From Streptomyces katrae (GTDB lineage Bacteria > Actinomycetota > Actinomycetes > Streptomycetales > Streptomycetaceae): a DNA stretch of 64,000 nt. Of the stretch, positions 19,165-28,324 are shown in pieces. A program made the position numbers and the translations under genes. The stretch spans positions 434,001 to 498,000 of the forward strand of contig NZ_CP020042.1 of assembly GCF_002028425.1 (NCBI RefSeq). The letters run 5' to 3'. Under the pieces are notes generated by a model. The model had not been told where the DNA came from. It made no database searches and saw only the letters and a program-made list of their open reading frames with translations. Position 1 is the first letter of the stretch. Each line of letters opens with the position of its first letter.

Positions 19165-20185
19165 CGCCCCCGCCCCACCGGCCCGCCACCGGAGCCCCCG
19201 CGCACCCGACGACGCCCCCGGCCGCTGCGACCACCCCGCCCCCGCCCCCGAGGGCGGCCCGACCGGCTCCGGCGCCGCGGGCACCGGACCGGGCTCCGGC
19301 GGTGGCCTCGCCCGGCGGGCCGGGGCAGACCCGTTGTTCCGGCTCGTCGCCTACGCCCTCGAGGCGGCGCACGGGCGGCCGCCCGCCGCCGTCTGGAGCG
19401 CGCCCCACGCCTTCCACCTGGGCTCCCCCGGGCTCGTCGCGGCGGCCGGCTGGCCCGTTGCCGCCGCCGCGGCGCCGCGGGACGACGGGATGGTGCGGCT
19501 CAGCTCGCTCGGCCACCCCGCCGACAGCTGCGATCTGCCGCTGGCCCTCTCCGGGCCGGCGCCCGCCGCCCCCGCCTGGGCCGCCCGCCCGTACGCGGTG
19601 CTGCGCGCGCTGGCCCGGGCCGGCCACGGCCTGGGCGGGAGCGACCTGCACGTGCAGGGCTCCCTCACGGACGCCGCCGGGCTGGCCACGGCCGAGCCGG
19701 CCGACTGCGCGGTGGCGCTCGCGGTGGCCGACGTGCACGCTCCGTGCGGGACGGAGCCCGACCGGGCGCGGCTGGCCCGGCTGCTGGCGGCAGCGGTTCC
19801 GGACGGGGACGACGCCCTGCGCCGGGCCGTGCTGTTCGCGCTGCCCGGCAGGGCGCTGCTGCTCGGGACCGGGCCACGGCCCCACCGCTACAGCGCCTTC
19901 GACCCGCCCGCCTCGGACGCCCGCCTGGTGCTCGTGGCCGTGCGCGGGGAGCCGGCGGATCGGGCGGCGGAGCTGGCCCGGGCCGTGGAACTGGCCCGCC
20001 GGGCGGGGGCCCTGAGCGCCTGGCCGCCCGGGCCGGGACCGGCGCGGAGCGCGCTGGTCCTGCTGCCCGCGTCCCGGCTGGCGGCGGTGCGGGCGGCCGT
20101 CACGGAGGACTTCCGCGCGCGGGAGCGGCCCGTACCGCGCTTCCTGAACGTCGCCGTGGCCGGGGCGGCCCGGCGCGAGGACTGA
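19161..20185 (+). CDS. Degenerate galactokinase-like (GHMP-fold) protein, probable pseudoenzyme (apparent frameshift near the start)
   Basis: The body (from about 19262) reads like a galactokinase skeleton. SAPHAFHLGSPG sits where kinases have APGRVNLIGEH. RPYAVLRALARAGHGLGGSDLHVQG matches the next conserved block. AAGLATAEPAD replaces the GLSSSA ATP loop, and the C-terminus ends in the PRFLNVAVAGA style. The catalytic and phosphate-binding residues are gone, so kinase activity is unlikely; a sugar-binding or scaffold role is possible. ATG 19161 overlaps the upstream stop (ATGA), but that frame must shift by -1, most simply by one missing C at 19195-19199. Without that, TTG 19334 is the fallback start. 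Last gene of the operon. Confidence 0.55.
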
Positions 20186-20190
20186 CGCCA

Positions 20191-20256
20191 CCGGTTCGAA
20201 CCGAACCGGCTCGAACCGAACGAACCGGATCGGCCCGAACTGCATCAAACCGAACC
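20191..20256. repeat. GAACCG-rich short repeat with inverted CCGGTTCG/CGAACCGG elements
   Basis: Five GAACC copies (starting at 20198, 20203, 20213, 20222 and 20252) plus one inverted CCGGTTCG (20191-20198) fill the 93-bp gap before the phosphoesterase. The function is unknown. It could be an operator or the remnant of a slipped repeat. GAGGAGG before ATG 20279 is the ribosome site. Confidence 0.5.
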
Positions 20257-20278
20257 GCACCCCGAGGAGGAACACCCC

Positions 20279-21538
20279 ATGCCCACTCATTCGCCCCGCG
20301 CCGGACACAGATCCCGCAGGCGGTCCGCCGTCACGGCCGCCGCCGGGACGCTCGGCGCGCTCGGCCTGCTGGGCGCCCTCACGGTCGCCACCTCGCAGGC
20401 AGCCGACAGCAGGACCACGCAGACGCCGGCGGCGGCCGCGCTGCCGGCGTACGACCACGTCGTGGTCGCCGTCTTCGAGAACAAGCAGTACGGGGAGGTC
20501 ATCGGCAACGCGAGCGCCCCGTACATCAACCAACTCGCCTCGGGCGGCGCGAGCCTGACCGGGATGAAGGCCCTGACCCACCCCAGCCAGCCCAACTACT
20601 TCAACCTGTACTCCGGCGCCACCCAGGGCATCACCGGGGACGGCTGCTACACCCCGCAGTCCATGACCGCGCCGAACCTGGGCCAGGAGGTGATCGCGGC
20701 CGGGAGGACCTTCGCGACGTACAACGAGGACCTGCCCGCCGAAGGTTCCACCGCCTGTACGAGCGGCCAGTACGCGCAGAAGCACAACCCCTGGTTCGCC
20801 TTCAAGAACGTGCCGCTGAACACCGGCAAGACCTGGGCCCAGTTCCCGCGCGACGACTTCTCCTCCCTCCCCGGCCTGTCGTTCGTGATCCCCAACCTCT
20901 GCAACGACATGCACTCCTGCGCGGTCGGCACGGGAGACACCTGGACCAGGAACAACCTCGACGCGTACGCGCAGTGGGCCAAGACCCACAACAGCCTGCT
21001 GGTGCTGACCTGGGACGAGGACAACTACCTGGGCTCGAACCAGATCGCCACGGTCTTCTACGGGGCGAACGTCAAGACGGGCACGTACTCCACGGCCTAC
21101 AGCCACCACCACCTGCTGCGGACCCTGGAGGACCTGTTCGGCACGGCCACGCACGCGGGCAACGCGGCGGCCGTCCAGCCGATCACGGAGGTCTTCACCG
21201 GCTCCGCGACCCCGACACCCACACCGACCCCGACACCCACACCGACCCCCACCCCGACACCCACGCCCACCCCCGGCGGTCTGCACCTCGCCAACCCCGG
21301 CCCGCAGACCTGCACGTTCAACCAGTCGTGCACCGTCCAGCTCACCGCCACCGGCGGAAAGGCCCCGGTCCGCTACGCGGCCACCGGGCTGCCCTTCGGC
21401 CTCACCGTCGACGCCGGCACCGGCCGGATCACCGGGAAGCCGTGGGCCACCGGCACCGCGCAGGTCACCGCGACCGCCACCGACTCCACCGGCGCCACCG
21501 TCACCGCCGCCTTCCCCCTGACCGTCAGCTGGTTCTGA
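20279..21538 (+). CDS. Secreted phosphoesterase (acid phosphatase/phospholipase C-like) with TP-repeat linker and Ig-like domain
   Basis: 419 residues. A basic N-terminus (RSRRRS) and hydrophobic stretch end in AQA-like residues, a signal peptide. Residues 60-300 belong to the phosphoesterase family that includes bacterial phospholipase C and acid phosphatases: DHVVVAVFENKQYGEVIGN, HPSQPNYFNLYSG, LTWDEDN, and YSHHHLLRTLED. A (TP)n linker follows, then a putative Ig-like domain with GLPFGLTVDAGTGRITGKP. It likely hydrolyses extracellular phosphate esters. It stands alone downstream of the lipid operon; any link to it is unproven. Confidence 0.85.
   Translation: MPTHSPRAGHRSRRRSAVTAAAGTLGALGLLGALTVATSQAADSRTTQTPAAAALPAYDHVVVAVFENKQYGEVIGNASAPYINQLASGGASLTGMKALTHPSQPNYFNLYSGATQGITGDGCYTPQSMTAPNLGQEVIAAGRTFATYNEDLPAEGSTACTSGQYAQKHNPWFAFKNVPLNTGKTWAQFPRDDFSSLPGLSFVIPNLCNDMHSCAVGTGDTWTRNNLDAYAQWAKTHNSLLVLTWDEDNYLGSNQIATVFYGANVKTGTYSTAYSHHHLLRTLEDLFGTATHAGNAAAVQPITEVFTGSATPTPTPTPTPTPTPTPTPTPTPGGLHLANPGPQTCTFNQSCTVQLTATGGKAPVRYAATGLPFGLTVDAGTGRITGKPWATGTAQVTATATDSTGATVTAAFPLTVSWF
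21219..21276 (+). repeat. Thr-Pro dipeptide repeat linker
   Basis: Alternating ACN-CCN codons encode about fourteen TP dipeptides joining the phosphoesterase domain to the Ig-like domain. Such linkers are usual in secreted actinobacterial enzymes. Confidence 0.85.
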
Positions 21539-21565
21539 CGGCCCCGGCACGGTACGAAGTCCCAT

Positions 21566-22150
21566 GTGAAACATCAGACCCACAGCGCGACCGTCCGCGT
21601 GTTCATCGCCCTCGCCCCGCCCGACGACGCCAAGGAGGAGCTGGAACGGGAGCTGATGCCCGCCTACGAGGCGTACCCGCGCATGCGGTGGAACCGGATC
21701 GAGGACTGGCACGTCACCCTGGCCTTCCTCGGCGAGCTCCCGGTCGTGTTCGTCCCCCGCCTGCACGGGCCCCTCCGCGCCCTCGCCGCGATACGCCGCC
21801 CCCTGCGGCTGGCGCTGCGCGGCGGGGGGCACTTCGACGAGCGGGTGCTGTGGACCGGGATCGACGGGGACCTCGAGGGGCTGCACCTGCTGGCTTCCGA
21901 GGTCCGCTCCCTCGTCCAGGAGTGCGGCATCCCCTACGAGGGCCGGCCGCTGCGCCCCCACCTGACGCTGGCCCGCGCCCGCCGCGGCGACACCGCGAGC
22001 GTCCCGCAGGCCGCCGCCGGACTCACCGGCTTCTCCGGCCGCCCGTGGCACACCGCGCGCCTGCACCTGGTGGGCAGCAACACCGGGCGCGGCCCGGGCC
22101 CGATCCACTACCGGGACATCGAGTCGTGGGGCTTCGGCGGCGACGGCTGA
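21566..22150 (+). CDS. thpR: RNA 2',3'-cyclic phosphodiesterase (2'-5' RNA ligase family)
   Basis: 194 residues with the two HxT motifs of the 2H phosphoesterase family: HVTLAFLGE near residue 50 and HLTLARAR near residue 132. The N-terminus VRVFIALAPPDDAKEEL is typical of ThpR. These enzymes hydrolyse 2',3'-cyclic phosphate ends on RNA. GTG 21566 is the start; an ATG two bases before is out of frame and stops at once. The gene stands alone between the phosphoesterase and the Hsp90 region. Confidence 0.9.
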   Translation: MKHQTHSATVRVFIALAPPDDAKEELERELMPAYEAYPRMRWNRIEDWHVTLAFLGELPVVFVPRLHGPLRALAAIRRPLRLALRGGGHFDERVLWTGIDGDLEGLHLLASEVRSLVQECGIPYEGRPLRPHLTLARARRGDTASVPQAAAGLTGFSGRPWHTARLHLVGSNTGRGPGPIHYRDIESWGFGGDG

Positions 22151-22264
22151 GCGCCCGGCGGGGAAACGGTTGTGCGAACCACGGATGGCCGTGATACTCA
22201 CTACCTCCACGGGGGCGGAGACGGATGTCCCCTGTCCGAGAACGTGCACATCAAGGGGTGGGTC

Positions 22265-23242
22265 ATGGCGTTGCTCCGGGGGGCGGGGCTGTCGCTGAAG
22301 CGATGGGCGGGCAGATCCGCAGAGCGGCTGGAGCAGGACTTCGGGGATCCCGCGGTGACGCGGATCCGGGAGGCCGCCGAGGCGGCGGACTGGGCCGGGG
22401 TGCGGGACGGGCTCGCGGCGCACCCCGAGGGCGAGGACCGCACCTGGCTGCTGTGGACGGTCGGCGAGACCGCCGGCGTGCAGGAGTGGATCGGGGACGC
22501 CGTCGCGGCGGAGCCGGATCCGGCGCTGCCGCTGGTGGTCGCCGGGGCCCGCCAGGTGAGCTGGGCCTGGGAGGCCCGGACCCGGGCACAGGCGAAGGAC
22601 GTCTCGCGCGAGCGCTTCCAGCTGTTCCACGAGCGGCTGCGCCAGGCCGAGGAACTGCTGTTCCGGGCGGCGGAGCTGGAGCCGGCGTGGGTCGAGCCGT
22701 GGCACTTCCTCCAGGTCAGCGGACGCGGTCTGGAGGTCGGGCCCGTCCTCGCGCGGCGGCGGTTCGAGGCCGTGGTGCGGCGTGCCCCGCACCATCTGCG
22801 GGCCCACCAGCAGCATCTGCAGCAGGTCTGCCTGAAATGGGGCGGCTCGCACGAGGAGATGCACGCCTTCGCCCGCGCGTCGATGCTCGGCGCGCCCGAG
22901 GGCAGCCCGCTGGGACAGCTCGTCGCGGTGGCGCACATCGAGCACTGGATCGCCCTCGGCGAAGGGCCCGGCTGGCAGTACATGCGCCGCGACGAGACCG
23001 CCGCCTCGCTGCGGGAGGCCGCCGAGCGGTCCGTCCTGCATCCTGACGCCGAACGCGGCAGGGGCTGGGCGCAGGTGTGCAACAGCTTCGCCCTGGCCCT
23101 CTCGCTCGCCGGGGAGTCGCGGATGTCGCGCCGCTGCTTCGAGGCGGCGCCGGACACCGTCACCGAGTTCCCCTGGCACTACGTCAACCCCGCCGACCCG
23201 GTCCTGGCCTACCGCCGGCACCGCGCGTCCGTCGGCGCCTGA
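22265..23242 (+). CDS. Conserved alpha-helical protein, function unknown
   Basis: 325 residues, rich in Ala, Glu, Arg and Trp, with repeated helix-pair-like segments (for example EELLFRAAELEPAWVEPWHF and RFEAVVRRAPHHLRAHQQHL). These resemble TPR-type helical repeats but do not match the consensus well. There is no signal peptide or clear membrane segment. ATG 22265 follows AAGGGGTGG. It lies 69 bp upstream of the Hsp90-like gene on the same strand and may share its transcript, making a three-gene helical-repeat and chaperone unit. I do not recognise a characterised relative. Confidence 0.6.
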   Translation: MALLRGAGLSLKRWAGRSAERLEQDFGDPAVTRIREAAEAADWAGVRDGLAAHPEGEDRTWLLWTVGETAGVQEWIGDAVAAEPDPALPLVVAGARQVSWAWEARTRAQAKDVSRERFQLFHERLRQAEELLFRAAELEPAWVEPWHFLQVSGRGLEVGPVLARRRFEAVVRRAPHHLRAHQQHLQQVCLKWGGSHEEMHAFARASMLGAPEGSPLGQLVAVAHIEHWIALGEGPGWQYMRRDETAASLREAAERSVLHPDAERGRGWAQVCNSFALALSLAGESRMSRRCFEAAPDTVTEFPWHYVNPADPVLAYRRHRASVGA

Positions 23243-23311
23243 CCGACCCGAGCCTCCGCCCCGCCGCCCGGCACCGACGCCGTGCGGCGCGCCTACCGAA
23301 AGTCTTCCACG

Positions 23312-25186
23312 GTGTCCCCATCCGAGTCCGCCCACACCTTCCAGGTCGACCTGCGAGGCCTGGTGGATCTGCTGTCCCACCACCTCTACTCCAGCCCGCG
23401 GGTCTACCTGCGCGAGCTCCTGCAGAACGCGGTGGACGCCATCACGGCCCGCCGCGCGGCCGATCCTTCGGCGCCCGCCACCATCACGGTCCGCACCGGG
23501 GACGGGCTCACCGTCACCGACAGCGGCATCGGCCTGACCGAGGCCGATGTGCACCGCTTCCTCGCCACCATCGGCCGCAGCTCCAAGCGCACCACGGACG
23601 GCGGCCTCGACGGTGCCGGGCTCGACGCGGCGCGCGGGGACTTCATCGGGCAGTTCGGCATCGGCCTGCTCGCCTGCTTCGTCGTCGCTGACGAGATCAC
23701 CGTGGTGAGCCGGCACGCCGGCGACCCCGCCGCGCCCGCCGTCGAGTGGCGCGGCCACTCCGACGGCCGCTACACCATCCGCACCCTGCCGGCCGACGCC
23801 GCGGTGGCACCCGGCACCACGGTGCGGCTGCGCCCGCGCGCCGACAACGCCGAGTGGACGGCCCCCGCCCGGGTCGTCGAGCTGGCCCGCCACTACGGGA
23901 GCCTGCTGCCGTACGAGGTCACGGTCGCCGGACCGGACGGCGACAGCGTCCGCATCGACGCGGCCCCGCCGTGGGAGCGCGAGCACCGCTCGCCGCTGGC
24001 CCGCCGCGAGGCGCTGGCCGCCTACTGCCGTGACGTCTTCGACTTCGTGCCGCTCGACACGATCGAGCTCGACCTGCCGGCGGCGGGGCTGCGCGGTGTC
24101 GCCTACGTCCTGCCGACGGCGCTCAGCCCGGCGCAGCGCGCGGGCCACCGCGTGCACCTCAAGGGCATGCTGCTCACCGACCGGGCGACGGAACTGCTGC
24201 CCGACTGGGCGTTCTTCGTGCGCTGCGTCATCGACACCTCCAGCCTGCGCCCGACGGCCTCCCGCGAGGCGCTGTACGAGGACGGCACGCTGTCGGCGGT
24301 CCGGGACGCGCTGGGCGTGCGGATCCGGGACTGGCTCACCGGGCTGGCGGCGAGCGATCCGGCGCTGCTGCACCGGTTCATCGACGTCCACCACCTCGCG
24401 GTGAAGGCGCTGGCCCGTTACGACGACGAGCTGCTGCGGATCGTGCTGCCGTGGCTGCCGTTCGAGACCACGGACGGCAACGTCACCCTGGAGGAGTTCG
24501 CCAGGACCCACGCGACCGTCCTGGTCACGCGCAGCGTGGAGGAGTTCCGGCAGGTCGCACCGATCGCCGCCGCGGCCGGCCTGGGCGTCGTCAACGGCGG
24601 TTACACCTACGACCGGGACCTGGTGCACCGGCTGCCGGAGATCCGGCCGGGCACGGCCGTGACGGACCTGGACCCGGCCACGGTCACCGCGCACCTGGAC
24701 GCCGTGGACCCGTCGGCGGAGATCCGGGCGGCGGCGTTCCTGGGCATCGCGCGGGAGGTGATCGCCGCCCAGGACTGCGACGTGGTCCTGCGCGACTTCC
24801 AGCCCGTGACGGCGCCGGCGCTGCTGCTGGACAACCGGGAGGCCCGCCACGAGCGGACCCGCTCCTCTCTGGCCGCCGACAGCGACGGCCTGTGGGCGGA
24901 CATCCTGGGCTCGCTGCGCAGTGAGACCCCGCGCGCCCAGCTGGTCCTCAACCACCTCAATCCGCTGGTGCGCCAGGCCGTCACGATCGAGGAGCGCGGG
25001 CTCGCCGTCGCCGCCGCCGAGTCCCTGTACGGGCAGGCGCTGCTGCTGAGCCGCCGTCCGCTCAAGGCGAGCGAGAGCGCCCTGCTCAACCGGGCCTTCA
25101 TCGGCCTGCTCACCCACGCCATGCACCCCTCGGGCGGGGGCGGCGACAGCGCCGCGTCCGGCGCCGACTCCCGGAAGGAACCGTGA
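23312..25186 (+). CDS. Hsp90-family (HtpG-like) molecular chaperone ATPase
   Basis: 624 residues. The GHKL ATPase domain is clear: ELLQNAVDA (catalytic Glu, Mg-binding Asn), DSGIGL, and GQFGIGLLACF. The middle domain keeps LRPTASREAL, matching the catalytic arginine loop of Hsp90. The C-terminal dimerisation region is short and divergent compared with classical HtpG. Start GTG 23312 is chosen for the common SPSESAHTFQVDLRGL N-terminus; GTG 23282 is an alternative. The stop overlaps the ATG of the TPR gene, so the two proteins are made together and may act together. Confidence 0.85.
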   Translation: MSPSESAHTFQVDLRGLVDLLSHHLYSSPRVYLRELLQNAVDAITARRAADPSAPATITVRTGDGLTVTDSGIGLTEADVHRFLATIGRSSKRTTDGGLDGAGLDAARGDFIGQFGIGLLACFVVADEITVVSRHAGDPAAPAVEWRGHSDGRYTIRTLPADAAVAPGTTVRLRPRADNAEWTAPARVVELARHYGSLLPYEVTVAGPDGDSVRIDAAPPWEREHRSPLARREALAAYCRDVFDFVPLDTIELDLPAAGLRGVAYVLPTALSPAQRAGHRVHLKGMLLTDRATELLPDWAFFVRCVIDTSSLRPTASREALYEDGTLSAVRDALGVRIRDWLTGLAASDPALLHRFIDVHHLAVKALARYDDELLRIVLPWLPFETTDGNVTLEEFARTHATVLVTRSVEEFRQVAPIAAAAGLGVVNGGYTYDRDLVHRLPEIRPGTAVTDLDPATVTAHLDAVDPSAEIRAAAFLGIAREVIAAQDCDVVLRDFQPVTAPALLLDNREARHERTRSSLAADSDGLWADILGSLRSETPRAQLVLNHLNPLVRQAVTIEERGLAVAAAESLYGQALLLSRRPLKASESALLNRAFIGLLTHAMHPSGGGGDSAASGADSRKEP

Positions 25187-28100
25187 TGCTGGACACCCCG
25201 GAGGCCGTGTTCGAGGCGTTGCGTGAGAACCACGACCGCCCGCACGGGCTGCAGCGCACCGTCACCGCCGAGGAGCTGGCCGAGGCGGCCGAGCCGTTCG
25301 AGAAGCCCGAGGTGCTGGTCACGGCGCTGATGGAGCTGATGACGGCGTACGAGTTCACCGGCGAGCACCGCAAGGCGCCGGTGGTGTTCGCCCGGCTGCT
25401 GAAGCTGTGGGAGGACTCGCCGGGCGCGTTCAGCGAGTGGGAGGCGGACCAGATCCTGTGGCGGTTCAAGTGGGTGACCACTTCCCTGCTGCAGGTGCCC
25501 GAGGTCCCGACGGCCGTGATCGAGGCGTGGATCGGCCGTATGCGGGAGCGGTACGAGGCGGACGGGCACGGCGTGCAGCCGGTGGCGGCGATGCGCTACC
25601 ACCTGGCCGCCCACACCGGCAGCGGTGTCGAGGACGCCTACGACCTGTGGGCGACGCGCCCCCGGACCCGGCTGAGCGACTGCGAGGCCTGCGAGACCCG
25701 CACCCACGCGCTGCACCGGGTGCGGTCGGGTGAGGACGCGGCGGCGCTGGAGCTGTGGGCGCCGGTGCTGACCGGGGCCTCCTCGTGCGCGGAGGAGCCG
25801 CAGTCGAGCCAGGCGCGGGCCCTGCTGCCGCTGGTGCGGCTGGGCCGGACCGACGAGGCGCGGGCGCACCACCTGACCGGATACCGGGCGGTGCGCGGCA
25901 AGACCGGGATGCAGCAGGAGGTGGGGCTGCACCTGGAGTTCTGCGCGCTCACCCGCAACGAGGGCCGGGGCCTGGAGATCCTCGCCGAGAACCGGCCGCT
26001 GTTCGAGGCGGCCGGCGCCCCACTGAACCGTCTCGGGTTCCTGACCGGTGTCGAGGTGCTGCTCGCCCGGCTCGTGGCGGACGGCCACGCGGGCACCCCG
26101 GTCGCCGGGCCGCCGGGGCGCAACTGGACGGCCGGTGAGCTGCTGGCCACCGTACGGGCGGAGGCGGAGCGGCTGGCCGGTGCCTTCGACGCGCGCAACG
26201 GCACGACGGAGCAGGGCGACCGGCGCCGGACCCGGCTGGAGCGGGGGCCGCTGCTGGACGAGCCGCTGCCGCTGGGGCTGCGTACGGCCGTGACGCGTAC
26301 GGCCGCCGCCGGTACGGCCGCCACCGGGACGTCCTCCACTGCGCCTTCGCCGAACGTCCCCGCTGCCGGCGCTGTGGAGGTTCCGGCCGGCTTCGTCGAA
26401 CTGGTGCGGGAGGCGCGGCGGCTGGACGCCCTCGGGCATCCGGGCGACGCCCCGCTGTGGGCACGGATCGCGGAGGCGGTGGACGCCGAGGGCCACGTGC
26501 ACGACGAACGGCTCGGGCCGGAGGGCCGGCTGCGTGCCGAGCTCGCCGAGCAGCGCGCCTTCGGCCTGCGGGTGCGGGACCTCGACCGGGAGGCCTGCGA
26601 GGCCATGGCGGAGGCCGCGGCCCTGTTCGAGCGGGCCGGCATGGTCTGGGACGCCCTGACGGCCCGGTCGATGGCGCTGGCGTGGACGGTGCGGCCCGGC
26701 TCCGGGGACGAGGGCGCCGGTGACGCCGGTACTTCCGGAGCGGCCGCGGTACGGGCCGGGCTGGAGGCGCTGGTGCGGGAGGCGGAAGCGCTTCTCGCCG
26801 CGGGCACCGGCGCGGACGCCGCGTACGACGTGCCGGGGGCCGACGCCCCCGTCGCCGGGACCGGACCGGGAAGCATCGCCGCCCGGCGGTACCTGGCGGT
26901 GCTGTACGCGCCGGCGTACGCCGCCTTCCACCAGGCCATGGAGGAGGCGCCGGAGGTGTCGGCGGCCACCCGCGAGTGGTTCGAGGCGGCCGCCGGCGCC
27001 CTGCGTTCGCAGTCCGTGCGGCTGTCCGCGCCCCACCAGGCGGCTGCCGCGCTGGAGTTCACGGCGAACCTCGCCCTGCGTCTGGGGGAGACCGAGCGCG
27101 CCGAGCGGGAGCTGCGGGCCGTGCTGGAGGAGCTGGCCTCGGGCGCCTCCGAGCGTCCCTGGAAGGGCAACCGGCCGCGGGCGGTCCTCGCCCAGCTCCT
27201 GATCGCGCAGGGGCGGCACGACGAGGCCGTGGAGCTGCTGCACCAGGCGATCGCCCTCACGGTCCGCCACGGCGACCCGGCCTTCCCGCTGGCGCCCGCC
27301 TACTCGATGCTCGGCCACGCGGCCGCGCACACCGGTGACACCGCCGGTGCGGTACGGCACTTCTCCGAGGCCGCCGACCGGTTCGACCGGGACGGCGACC
27401 ACGACCAGGCGGCCGACGTGCGGCTGCAGCTCGCGGACCTGCTCCGGGGCACCGGCCGGGCCGCGGAGGCCGTGGCCGTCCTGGAGTCGGTGGTCGCCGA
27501 CGCCGCCGCCGGCTCCCTCGATCCGCGCCTGCTCGCCCAGGGCCGGCTGAGCCTGGCCCGGGGGCTGCGGGAGCTGGAGGAACACCTGGCCGCCGCCGAG
27601 GAGTTCCTGCGGCTGGCCGACTCCGCCGCGGCCTGGGGCGGGGAGGGCGAGGCAGTGCTGACCTCGGTGGCCTCGGAGGCGGCGGTCGCGCTGGCCACCG
27701 CCGACCGCTGGGACGCCGCCCGGGCCGCGTACGCCCGCGCGGTCGCCACGCACGAGCAGGCGCCCAACCCTTCGGTGATCACGCAGATGATGCGCGAGTT
27801 CGCCCGCCTCAACCAGTCGGCCCGCGGCGCGGAAGGGGTGGAGGCCTCCCTCGCCCACCTGGCGGAGGCCGACGCCGTGTGCGCGGCGGCGCCGCGGGAC
27901 GCGGAGGGGTTCACCCTCTGGTTCGAGCACGGCAGCATCCGCTACCGGCGGGCGCTGGTCCTCGCGGACGCCGGCCGCTTCACGGAGGCGCTGGCCGAGG
28001 CCGAGGCGTCGGTGGCCGCGCACGAGGGGGGCGGACAGCACGGCGAGGAGGCGCGCGCGGAGGCGGTGCGCATCGCGGCGCTGATCGAGCTCAACGGCCT

Positions 28101-28233
28101 GGACCGCCCCGAGGCCGCGGCGGCCCGTCTCGCGGCGGGCGCGGCCCGCTGCGAGCAGCGCGGCCTCCCGGAGGCGGCGCGCATCCTGGAGGGCATCCGC
28201 CAGGACATCACCTCCGCCCGGCAGGAGGGCTGA
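25186..28233 (+). CDS. Large tetratricopeptide-repeat protein coupled to the Hsp90-like ATPase
   Basis: 1,015 residues, almost wholly helical. TPR-like units are plainest in the C-terminal half (about 620-1,000), such as AVLAQLLIAQGRHDEAVELLHQA and YSMLGHAAAHTGDTAGAVRH. The N-terminal part also has helical pairs. No enzymatic motif is visible. ATG 25186 shares a base with the stop of the Hsp90-like gene (TGATG) and sits 5 nt after GGAAGGAA. Eukaryotic Hsp90 uses TPR co-chaperones; a functional analogy here is inference from the coupling. A bidirectional terminator follows. Confidence 0.75.
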   Translation: MLDTPEAVFEALRENHDRPHGLQRTVTAEELAEAAEPFEKPEVLVTALMELMTAYEFTGEHRKAPVVFARLLKLWEDSPGAFSEWEADQILWRFKWVTTSLLQVPEVPTAVIEAWIGRMRERYEADGHGVQPVAAMRYHLAAHTGSGVEDAYDLWATRPRTRLSDCEACETRTHALHRVRSGEDAAALELWAPVLTGASSCAEEPQSSQARALLPLVRLGRTDEARAHHLTGYRAVRGKTGMQQEVGLHLEFCALTRNEGRGLEILAENRPLFEAAGAPLNRLGFLTGVEVLLARLVADGHAGTPVAGPPGRNWTAGELLATVRAEAERLAGAFDARNGTTEQGDRRRTRLERGPLLDEPLPLGLRTAVTRTAAAGTAATGTSSTAPSPNVPAAGAVEVPAGFVELVREARRLDALGHPGDAPLWARIAEAVDAEGHVHDERLGPEGRLRAELAEQRAFGLRVRDLDREACEAMAEAAALFERAGMVWDALTARSMALAWTVRPGSGDEGAGDAGTSGAAAVRAGLEALVREAEALLAAGTGADAAYDVPGADAPVAGTGPGSIAARRYLAVLYAPAYAAFHQAMEEAPEVSAATREWFEAAAGALRSQSVRLSAPHQAAAALEFTANLALRLGETERAERELRAVLEELASGASERPWKGNRPRAVLAQLLIAQGRHDEAVELLHQAIALTVRHGDPAFPLAPAYSMLGHAAAHTGDTAGAVRHFSEAADRFDRDGDHDQAADVRLQLADLLRGTGRAAEAVAVLESVVADAAAGSLDPRLLAQGRLSLARGLRELEEHLAAAEEFLRLADSAAAWGGEGEAVLTSVASEAAVALATADRWDAARAAYARAVATHEQAPNPSVITQMMREFARLNQSARGAEGVEASLAHLAEADAVCAAAPRDAEGFTLWFEHGSIRYRRALVLADAGRFTEALAEAEASVAAHEGGGQHGEEARAEAVRIAALIELNGLDRPEAAAARLAAGAARCEQRGLPEAARILEGIRQDITSARQEG

Positions 28234-28266
28234 CCCCCCGCCCGTCGACCGGCGCTGCCGGACGCG

Positions 28267-28311
28267 GTACGGGGAGGGGCGGTGGAGCCGTACCACCACC
28301 CCTCTCCGTAC
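28267..28311. terminator. Bidirectional hairpin between the TPR and GlxA-type genes
   Basis: GTACGGGGAGGGGCGGTGG (28267-28285) pairs with CCACCACCCCTCTCCGTAC (28293-28311), a 19-bp stem with two mismatches and a 7-nt loop. It lies between convergent genes and has no U-run, as is common in Streptomyces. Confidence 0.8.
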
Positions 28312-28324
28312 GACCGCCCTTCTG

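Noticed and set aside
20191..20256. A PHO box before the phosphoesterase
   Set aside because: The repeats are GAACCG, not the GTTCACC-type direct repeat, and their spacing is irregular.
18890..25126. A 2,078-codon open frame on the minus strand
   Set aside because: It is antisense to at least six well-supported genes. Its translation is Arg/Gly/Pro-rich with no recognisable domain. Long antisense frames are expected at this GC content.
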